Of a stretch of DNA of 7,414 nucleotides, positions 1-5,704 are shown piece by piece (the first letter of the stretch is position 1; every line of letters starts with the position of its first letter). The translations under genes were made by a program, and so were the position numbers. This DNA is from Victivallales bacterium (GTDB taxonomy: Bacteria; Verrucomicrobiota; Lentisphaeria; Oligosphaerales; Oligosphaeraceae): assembly GCA_017431185.1 (NCBI GenBank), contig JAFRLP010000584.1, positions 1 through 7,414 of the forward strand. The letters are read 5' to 3'. The notes beneath the pieces are model-generated. The model was not told the origin of the DNA and did not search any database. It was given only the letters and a program-made list of their open reading frames with translations.

Positions 1-1
1 G

Positions 2-1150
2 GACATGACGTTCTTTGCAAGCCTGTTGAATGTGGTGGGTGCCAGCGGCGTGGGAAATGGGCTGAAAGGCCGATATGAATTTTTCAGTGCCCTGAATTGG
101 GTAAATTCCAAAGGCGTAAGGTTTTTTCCCACGACATACCCGCAGTATCCGGATGGCGTGATTCTTTGCGGTTCCAAGGAGACAACCGTTCCACAAATTA
201 TGGCGGAAAAAGAATTTGTTCAACGAACGGGCATATCGAAGGCTGCTACGCTTGAGGCACCTTATGCGCAGGATGGCGGTGTCAGTCAAATGCTTCGATG
301 CATCGCGAAAGAGCTCACCCCCCAGAAGCGTAAGGAAAAATGCGGCGAAATCCTGGAGCGCGACAAGAAGAAGTTTGTTCAGCTTCTGGAAAAGCATCTG
401 CCGCCCAAACCGACAGATAATAATTTGAACGCGGAGCAACGCCGTAAGGAATTGCAGGATTGCCTGGAATCCCTGGAGAATGCAGTCGCCAATGCAGAGG
501 CGAAAAACGATTTGGATTGCCTACGTGAATACGCATTCGAGTTGAAGCAAATGCTTGAAGTGAAACCGGATGACTTCGATTTGCTGCCCTACGACGGTGT
601 GACGACGCCAACTCTGTCCGGGACGTCTCAATACCAAGAACATATGTCAAGGCAAATCACGAAATGGTATAATGAGAGAGTGGGGCAACTGGAAGAAGGC
701 ACAAGGCTTCCGTGGGATTTGTCAAAGCGTCAGATTCTGCTGGCGGGGTTGCGCGACTATGCCTGCGCCCAAGTCGATGAGCTGGTGAGGCTCTTGCGGG
801 AGAACGTGGGGATGCTCACGACGCAGGAGCAGGCGTCGAGTGCCCGTTTCCTGCTGGCCTTGCTTCTGAGTAATATTCTGAAGACAGGGCATCCGCTCGT
901 GGAAAGCCAAACGGTAACAGAGGAGCGGAATCCGAAAGACCTGGACTCGTATCTCCAGGTCGCCGTCCCCAATCAGACTTGCACGCGGGAGTATTCCCCG
1001 TATTTCAAGACGACAATTCAACCCCTGCTCAAATTGCTGGATGAAATGGCCTCTGGAGACCAGGGGATGGTCTCACGTCCTCCACAGCCAGGTGACCAGG
1101 AGCTGCAGGCACTTCTGGAACGTGCCACCAGTACAATTTTCACCGTATAG
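2..1150 (+). CDS. srfC: SrfC-like putative virulence-factor GTPase, C-terminal part (5' truncated by window)
   Basis: The frame is open from base 2, one codon before the first ATG at base 5, and ends with TAG at 1148-1150, so about 382 residues are visible. No P-loop is present, so the ATG at 5 is probably internal and the gene continues upstream. SrfC proteins, as I recall the family, are roughly 800-900 residues with an N-terminal P-loop GTPase-like domain and a helical C-terminal half. The visible part resembles the back half: a tryptophan/asparagine-containing strand (LNWVNSKGV), a segment ending in P-Y-A-Q-D-G-G (Asp-Gly-Gly at about bases 272-280) where the family usually has a similar D-G-G, then a long charged helical region with heptad-like spacing (about bases 300-580) and a helical tail. 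It lies 18 nt before srfB, its usual partner, which is the strongest support. In enterobacteria srfC follows srfB; here it precedes it. The family assignment is from memory of sequence pattern plus context; the GTPase role is inferred, since the nucleotide-binding half is not in view. Confidence 0.75.
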   Translation, partial: DMTFFASLLNVVGASGVGNGLKGRYEFFSALNWVNSKGVRFFPTTYPQYPDGVILCGSKETTVPQIMAEKEFVQRTGISKAATLEAPYAQDGGVSQMLRCIAKELTPQKRKEKCGEILERDKKKFVQLLEKHLPPKPTDNNLNAEQRRKELQDCLESLENAVANAEAKNDLDCLREYAFELKQMLEVKPDDFDLLPYDGVTTPTLSGTSQYQEHMSRQITKWYNERVGQLEEGTRLPWDLSKRQILLAGLRDYACAQVDELVRLLRENVGMLTTQEQASSARFLLALLLSNILKTGHPLVESQTVTEERNPKDLDSYLQVAVPNQTCTREYSPYFKTTIQPLLKLLDEMASGDQGMVSRPPQPGDQELQALLERATSTIFTV

Positions 1151-1155
1151 ACGAG

Positions 1156-1162
1156 AAAGGGA
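1156..1162 (+). promoter_or_regulatory. Ribosome binding site of srfB
   Basis: The purine run AAAGGGA lies 6 nt before the ATG at 1169, inside an 18-nt gap after the upstream stop codon. This fixes the srfB start and implies translation from the same transcript as the upstream gene. There is no room for a separate promoter other than within the upstream gene. Confidence 0.6.
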
Positions 1163-1168
1163 ATCACG

Positions 1169-4120
1169 ATGCCACACAAATTTGAACTTACCGTTTTTCT
1201 GGACACCGGCTTGCAAAGGGAGTTTGTCCCCTTGCGGGATCCCACGGAGAATCCGCCTCGAAATGCTCCAAAGAGCCTTCTCGAGGAAATTCAAACTCTG
1301 AAGGAGTTATGGACGAAGCCAGAGCTAGCCGAAGTCAAGGAGCAAGTCGGTGAAATCATAGACAAGGCTTCGTCGGGTGCGCCCGTTAAGCTGATGGTAC
1401 GTGAAAAGTTCATCCAGGCGCGTCTCGGGGAGAAAGTCTGGCATTTGCGCAATGGAAATTCGTACACCTTGCAGGGAATCTGGTTTTTGATTGAGACGAA
1501 CACGAGCGCGCAAAACGGGAATGCCCCCGTTGCGCATCGGCACGACCGAGGATACTTTTACCGCAAGGATGCCTTGAATGAAGAGGAGAAAGAGCACCTG
1601 CGGCAGGTCTATGTCGAGTCCAAGGGGACGCAGGAATGGCAAGCGGAGGATCCGTTCATTCCATATGAAAATGCATCCACGAATGAGGTTTCGCTGTTCT
1701 ATTCTCCTTCGAGGCAGGAGTCAGACGCAGGGCAACAAGGTCAGGAACCGCAGGACACCCCGCCACTCCCCGAAGAGGTAATCCCGTTTTTCAAAGAGGC
1801 GTTTTCTTTCACGTTGGGCGTCAGAAGACCAGCGGGCGAAGTACAGGACGTGGATTTGTTTTTGGATTTGGGGAATACGAGAACAGCAGGACTGTTGTTC
1901 AGTCACTCGCAAAACCAAGTACCATTGAATCCCGACGACTTCAGGGCCGCCTTCAAGGTGCTTCGCATCAAGCCAGATGCGAAATCCGGCGAATACAACC
2001 TGGTGGATGACGTGGACGCAGGTATCGCTCAATCCTGGCTGGTGCTCCACGAATTGGAGCACCAGGAGTATCGCCTGGCCAACCAGAGCAAATCTCCAGA
2101 CTTGCAACTGAATGAGTACAAGCCGCAATTCACTGCCAGACCCCAAAACTTTTTGGATAAAGTGCTCAGGCGTCCCATCGCCTACGACGTGGATGGCTAC
2201 GTCATCAAACGAATTCCCCAAATGTTCAGCCAATTGTCCCCTGTGGTTTTAGGAGACCAGGCAGAACGACTGTTTAATCTGCCGTATGCGACGGCAATGA
2301 TAAAAGTCGGCGCGAATCTGCAGCAGAGCTCCCCGAAGCGCTATTACTGGGATAACACCTCTGGCGAAGTGGATTGGCATATGCTTCTGAATGAATGGGA
2401 TCCACATTACGAGATTCCATCGAAGGCAACCACCTTCCTGCCTACCATCCAAGGGGAAATGCTTCGATTTATGCAGACAAATGGAACCCTGATGGATTGG
2501 TCAAAGCAGCCAGAACCCGCCCATGCGCCAAGTCCTTTCCCCGAGAAGCCGCGCTATCCCAAGCAATCGACATTGACGTGGTTTCTTCTGAGGCTGCTGG
2601 AAATCGCGTATGAGCAGTGCAATTCCAGTTTTGCCAGGGGGGCGGACTTCATTCCGCATCGTCTGCGGAAGGTTCTGATCACCTATCCGTCAGGGTGGAC
2701 CTCTGAGGAGGTGAGCCGATATCACCAGCGTTGCAAGGAGGCTCTGGACATCTTCTCGCAAGCCAACATCTACGGGGGCGTTGACAGCAAGGTTCGTCTG
2801 GAGTTGACCTCCTCGGAGGACACGCCGGACGAAGCCGTCGCCAGCCAGCTTCCCATCGTGTTCAGCGAGATTCACCGTTATCCGAATCTCCCGACGAGCG
2901 ACTGGATCTCGCTCGTGGGAAAAAAACGCGCAGACGGACAGGATTCCGTCCGCATAATGAACTTTGACATCGGTGGCGGGACGACGGACATCTCCATCGT
3001 GGAATACACCAGCGAACAGGGGTATAATAACCTGAACACGACCTTGCTGTTCAAGGATGGACAGAACGTTGCAGGGGACGAGCTGGTGAAGCAGATCATC
3101 GAGAAGCATATCTTTGGCACCATCATCCAGGAGCATCCGAAGTTGGCGCCTGAAATAAAGGCAAAGTTCACGCAGCGCTTCAACAATGCGGCGCAGCAGT
3201 CACTCCGCTGCAAAGTCATCCGTTCCTGCCTGATTCCGCTGGCCACCTACTGCCTGTCGAAGCTGGGGGATGGCGGAGAGCTGAGCTTTTCGGCCCAGGA
3301 CGCTGGAGTCTCCTCGAACAACTGGCAGGACCTTCTCGATTTTCTGGAGGTGGAGCAGCTGGATTTGCCCTATCAGACCCCCTGTGTGAACTGCAAGGTG
3401 GATGACATCAATCAACGTCTCATCGAACCACTTTTGAAGGGCCTATTCGAGAATTGCGCGATGTACGCGGCCGCCTTTGACATTGACCTGCTGATTTTCA
3501 GCGGAAAGCCATCCGAACTACCATATATCCGGACGATGGCGCAGAAGTACATTCCCATTGACAATGCGCGCATCATCTTTGCCAGAAACTACAAGGCGGG
3601 TCAGTGGTATCCCTTCATAACTCAGGAGGGATGCATCAAGGACGCCAAGACAGTGACTGTGGTTGGTGCGGCGCTGTACTACGCCCTACGGAATGGCCTG
3701 ATCGCGGGATGGACGATTTCGACCAGACCAAATGCCGTGGTAGAGAATGAATGGGGAAAATATACAGAGATGACATCTGGCAGGAAAGGAATCCTCTTGG
3801 GAAAAGAGGAGGCCAATGCATCCGCGATACTTCTTAAGAACGACATCCTTGCCAGACGCCGAAATGTGGCCAGTGCGCCAGAACCCGTCTATCGCTTCAA
3901 ATGCAATAATCAGTCACTGCCCAATCAGTCCTATAATGTCAATCTGAGCAAGGAGCAAAAGGAAAATAGAGAAACGCTGACCATAAAAAGTGTGGAAGGC
4001 TATTCGGTAAAGGACTTTGAATTGCAGCTGTGGCCGTGTCCAGATGTCAGCGGCATAAAGTTCTGGCAGGAAGAGGGGATTTTCAACATTGCATTTCCCG
4101 AGGACAAGAAATTGCAATAA
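1169..4120 (+). CDS. srfB: SrfB family protein, actin/Hsp70-fold ATPase-like
   Basis: A complete 983-residue protein, close to the roughly 1,000 residues usual for SrfB. Residues 1 to about 220 form a variable N-terminal region with no motif I recognise. An actin/Hsp70-type nucleotide-binding core follows. The phosphate-1 motif is at residues 228-240 (VDLFLDLGNTRTA, with D233, G235, N236, T237). The phosphate-2 motif is at 599-609 (FDIGGGTTDIS, D600 to D607). The adenosine-type motif is at 774-786 (LLIFSGKPSELPY). Soon after comes a Gly-x-Trp-Tyr-Pro-Phe stretch (811-816) and a segment near KTVTVVGAALYYALR; both resemble the C-terminal signature I remember from enterobacterial SrfB. The last 100 or so residues look beta-rich and may be a partner-binding domain. 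No signal peptide or membrane segment is seen, so it should be cytoplasmic. SrfB was named as an SsrB-regulated factor in Salmonella; its biochemical activity is not well defined. ATP binding is inferred from the intact motifs. Upstream is a SrfC-like gene, downstream two membrane coiled-coil genes. Confidence 0.92.
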   Translation: MPHKFELTVFLDTGLQREFVPLRDPTENPPRNAPKSLLEEIQTLKELWTKPELAEVKEQVGEIIDKASSGAPVKLMVREKFIQARLGEKVWHLRNGNSYTLQGIWFLIETNTSAQNGNAPVAHRHDRGYFYRKDALNEEEKEHLRQVYVESKGTQEWQAEDPFIPYENASTNEVSLFYSPSRQESDAGQQGQEPQDTPPLPEEVIPFFKEAFSFTLGVRRPAGEVQDVDLFLDLGNTRTAGLLFSHSQNQVPLNPDDFRAAFKVLRIKPDAKSGEYNLVDDVDAGIAQSWLVLHELEHQEYRLANQSKSPDLQLNEYKPQFTARPQNFLDKVLRRPIAYDVDGYVIKRIPQMFSQLSPVVLGDQAERLFNLPYATAMIKVGANLQQSSPKRYYWDNTSGEVDWHMLLNEWDPHYEIPSKATTFLPTIQGEMLRFMQTNGTLMDWSKQPEPAHAPSPFPEKPRYPKQSTLTWFLLRLLEIAYEQCNSSFARGADFIPHRLRKVLITYPSGWTSEEVSRYHQRCKEALDIFSQANIYGGVDSKVRLELTSSEDTPDEAVASQLPIVFSEIHRYPNLPTSDWISLVGKKRADGQDSVRIMNFDIGGGTTDISIVEYTSEQGYNNLNTTLLFKDGQNVAGDELVKQIIEKHIFGTIIQEHPKLAPEIKAKFTQRFNNAAQQSLRCKVIRSCLIPLATYCLSKLGDGGELSFSAQDAGVSSNNWQDLLDFLEVEQLDLPYQTPCVNCKVDDINQRLIEPLLKGLFENCAMYAAAFDIDLLIFSGKPSELPYIRTMAQKYIPIDNARIIFARNYKAGQWYPFITQEGCIKDAKTVTVVGAALYYALRNGLIAGWTISTRPNAVVENEWGKYTEMTSGRKGILLGKEEANASAILLKNDILARRRNVASAPEPVYRFKCNNQSLPNQSYNVNLSKEQKENRETLTIKSVEGYSVKDFELQLWPCPDVSGIKFWQEEGIFNIAFPEDKKLQ

Positions 4121-4132
4121 CGAGAGAGGGTG

Positions 4133-4222
4133 ATTGCAAAACTACCACAAAACCGCCAAAGCATCGCAAGCGATGAAGCCATCGCATCGGCCATGAAGCG
4201 GTTTGGTTGAGAGTTTTGCAAT
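4133..4222. repeat. Interrupted palindrome / predicted long hairpin between srfB and the next gene
   Basis: Perfect 11-nt inverted arms ATTGCAAAACT (4133-4143) and AGTTTTGCAAT (4212-4222) flank a second pair, AAACCGC (4150-4156) and GCGGTTT (4198-4204). Three further pairs (ACC 4144-4146 with GGT 4205-4207) can join them, giving about 21 base pairs with small bulges. The apical 41 nt can form a smaller hairpin CATCGC-AA-GCGATG (4162-4175), which competes with CGATG-AAGC-CATCG (4171-4184). There is no T-run after the right arm, so it is not a classical intrinsic terminator. It could be an mRNA processing or stabilising hairpin, a small palindromic repeat element, or a regulatory fold upstream of the next gene. 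The pairing is seen directly; the role is unknown. Confidence 0.7.
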
Positions 4223-4238
4223 TCCCAATAGATGGAAT

Positions 4239-4243
4239 AGGAG
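4239..4243 (+). promoter_or_regulatory. Ribosome binding site deciding the start of the membrane coiled-coil gene
   Basis: AGGAG at 4239-4243 lies 10 nt before the ATG at 4254. The alternative TTG start at 4203 has no purine-rich site in range and lies inside the palindrome arms, and it would put 17 extra residues ahead of the signal/anchor segment. The ATG at 4263 would be 19 nt from this site. An ATG at 4246 is in another frame and closes after ten codons. Confidence 0.6.
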
Positions 4244-4253
4244 TTATGTCGCA

Positions 4254-5627
4254 ATGGAACATATGCATTTCAAAAGGATGAGGAACGTCTGCGCACAGAC
4301 GGTTGGACGATTCATGGTATTTGCCCTGCTGTTATTCCTGCTTTGGGAGGCTAGTTCTGTGTATGGGCAGGAAAAACCTAAAGCACCAGCCACCAAAGTC
4401 GAAGAACAAGCGGTTGTCAAGGAGCTCCAAAACGATGGGACGGACAAATCAGAGCAGCCACCCAAAAAATCTTCCTCTGATAACGGGGGCCAAGCAGAAA
4501 CGTCTTCCCAAAACATCGAAAAATCACAGAAGCATCCAAGTGAAGTCCATAGCCAGGAAAAAGAGAACCTCACAGGTGGAACTCCACCAAAGGCCACGGA
4601 ACGGAATCGGGATATTATGACATCGTTGCTCGGAAGTTTCGGAGCGATGATGATATGGGTGGTTTTAGGAGTTGTCTTTTGTATCCTAGTAAAATTCCGT
4701 GACAGGAAACCAGTGCCGTCTTCACAGTTGGTGTCGATGGATACGCTGCGCAAAGAGCTCTCCGCCATAATAAAATCATCACGCCCCGAAGTGCCTGCTG
4801 TACAGTCATCGACAAAAACGAAGCAGCGGGATGAGGAGCGCGAGAAAGCTGTGCAAGAGCAAAAGAAACTGTTGGAAGAAAAGAGCCAGTTGGAGGAGAA
4901 TCTTGCAAATGCGGAGAAAGAACGAAAGGAACTGTCTGCGGAAAAGAAACAGTTGGAGGAGAAGCTTGCAAATGCGAAGAAAGAACGAGAGGCGCTGTCT
5001 GCGGCAAAGGAACAGTTGGAGGAGAATCTCGCGGAGGCGGAGGAAGAGAGCGGCAAGAGGAAACGAGCTTGCGAACAGGAGAAGAGCGGACGGGAAGTGG
5101 CGGAACGTCAGCTGGCAGAGGCCAGGAATGAACTGGGCACGACGAACCAAAAATTGGTTGATGCACAAAGGCAATGCGAGACGTTGAAATCCAAGATGTA
5201 TCCGAAGGAGCTGCTTTCAAATGAGGCGTTTGGGATTCTCAAGGGACATTTGGAGGAGTGGTTGGCAAACCAGTCTTCAGGAGCGCTCCTGGCTCGTGCG
5301 GAGTTGCAGGCCTTCGGGACGCGTGCTTTGTTGCCAAATTGGCCACAGTCTTTGAACAATCTGGCAATCGGCATTTCCGCCGCGATGCGCGAAGCGGGAA
5401 AAGGCGAACAGGAGATTTTCGAGGAGCTAAGTGCTTGGAGTAAGTTCCTCGGGATGTTTTCAGACAACGACTTCGATTTTTTCCTGAGGGTGCCAAAGTT
5501 AGGGGAAAACATTGACAGGAGTTGGATGCACTGCAAGAACCGCGATTCCGCGAAAGTTCAGAAAATCATAAGCTGGGCTGTATTTCACAACGAAAAGGGG
5601 ATTCAGAGCAGTGCCGAAGTCGAATGA
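4254..5627 (+). CDS. Membrane-anchored coiled-coil protein, family not recognised
   Basis: 457 residues from the ATG at 4254. A basic N-terminus (K7, R8, R10, R19) precedes a hydrophobic stretch at about residues 20-37 ending SVYG-Q, which looks like a signal peptide with possible cleavage after G38, or an uncleaved anchor. Residues 39-121 are rich in K, E, Q, S and P and look disordered. A second membrane segment spans about 125-146 (GAMMIWVVLGVVFCILV) and is followed by KFRDRK. By the positive-inside rule, the linker lies outside the inner membrane and the rest in the cytoplasm. Residues 190-314 are a highly charged coiled coil containing a 21-residue repeat (see 4887-5040). Residues 315-457 form a predicted helical domain with several tryptophans; its last 35 residues (LGENIDRSWMHCKN onward) are vaguely reminiscent of the end of GrpE-like domains, a weak impression only. 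The gene is 133 nt after srfB and 77 nt before another membrane coiled-coil gene. It could tether the SrfB/SrfC pair to the membrane; this is inference from position and topology. Confidence 0.85.
   Translation: MEHMHFKRMRNVCAQTVGRFMVFALLLFLLWEASSVYGQEKPKAPATKVEEQAVVKELQNDGTDKSEQPPKKSSSDNGGQAETSSQNIEKSQKHPSEVHSQEKENLTGGTPPKATERNRDIMTSLLGSFGAMMIWVVLGVVFCILVKFRDRKPVPSSQLVSMDTLRKELSAIIKSSRPEVPAVQSSTKTKQRDEEREKAVQEQKKLLEEKSQLEENLANAEKERKELSAEKKQLEEKLANAKKEREALSAAKEQLEENLAEAEEESGKRKRACEQEKSGREVAERQLAEARNELGTTNQKLVDAQRQCETLKSKMYPKELLSNEAFGILKGHLEEWLANQSSGALLARAELQAFGTRALLPNWPQSLNNLAIGISAAMREAGKGEQEIFEELSAWSKFLGMFSDNDFDFFLRVPKLGENIDRSWMHCKNRDSAKVQKIISWAVFHNEKGIQSSAEVE
4887..5040 (+). repeat. 63-bp coding tandem repeat (21 residues, three heptads)
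   Basis: Two full units (4887-4949 and 4950-5012) and the beginning of a third (5013 to about 5040) each start CAGTTGGAGGAGAA. The first two differ at 7 of 63 positions by my count. The encoded unit begins QLEEN/KLANA and is 21 residues, exactly three heptads, so copy-number changes would preserve the coiled-coil phase. Conservation of synonymous positions suggests fairly recent internal duplication. Confidence 0.85.
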
Positions 5628-5658
5628 ACCGAGAGGCTATTGCAGGACAAACATTCAA

Positions 5659-5698
5659 CCATAGAGAGAGGCATGATTCCACTCCATAGAAGGAGGCA
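5659..5698 (+). repeat. Imperfect 15-nt direct repeat duplicating the ribosome-binding region
   Basis: CCATAGAGAGAGGCA (5659-5673) and CCATAGAAGGAGGCA (5684-5698) match at 13 of 15 positions and are 25 nt apart. The second copy carries the Shine-Dalgarno site of the downstream gene. The first copy runs into an ATG at 5673 that opens an 11-codon frame (see findings). Likely a small local duplication. Confidence 0.5.
5690..5696 (+). promoter_or_regulatory. Strong ribosome binding site of the last gene
   Basis: AAGGAGG sits 8 nt before the ATG at 5705. It is the best Shine-Dalgarno match in the window and fixes the start of the last gene. No convincing promoter or terminator is seen in the 77-nt gap it lies in. 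Confidence 0.85.
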
Positions 5699-5704
5699 AA
5701 CAAT

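Noticed and set aside
1721..3136. Minus-strand open frames of 120-170 codons inside srfB
   Set aside because: They lie wholly within a well-supported SrfB coding region and have no recognisable motifs.
4130..4210. A 26-codon frame starting GTG in the gap after srfB, in the same frame as srfB (possible readthrough extension or small peptide)
   Set aside because: The purine run abuts the GTG with no spacing, the length is within chance for a stop-free run, and the bases are better explained by the palindrome.
4133..4222. Palindrome as an intrinsic terminator
   Set aside because: The right arm is followed by CCCAATAGATGG rather than a T-run, and the hairpin is far longer than usual with a large apical region.
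4207..4240. Possible sigma-70-like promoter (TTGAGA followed by an AT-rich stretch) before the membrane coiled-coil gene
   Set aside because: No acceptable -10 hexamer at 16-18 nt spacing; the match is no better than chance.
4203..4253. Longer version of the membrane coiled-coil protein starting at TTG 4203
   Set aside because: No ribosome binding site in range, the start lies in the palindrome, and it puts a polar stretch ahead of an otherwise normal signal/anchor segment.
4244..5056. Long open frame on the minus strand (270 codons) opposite the membrane coiled-coil gene
   Set aside because: Its product is a Ser/Phe/Ala-rich shadow of the Glu/Lys-rich coiled coil on the + strand, with no start signal and no domain.
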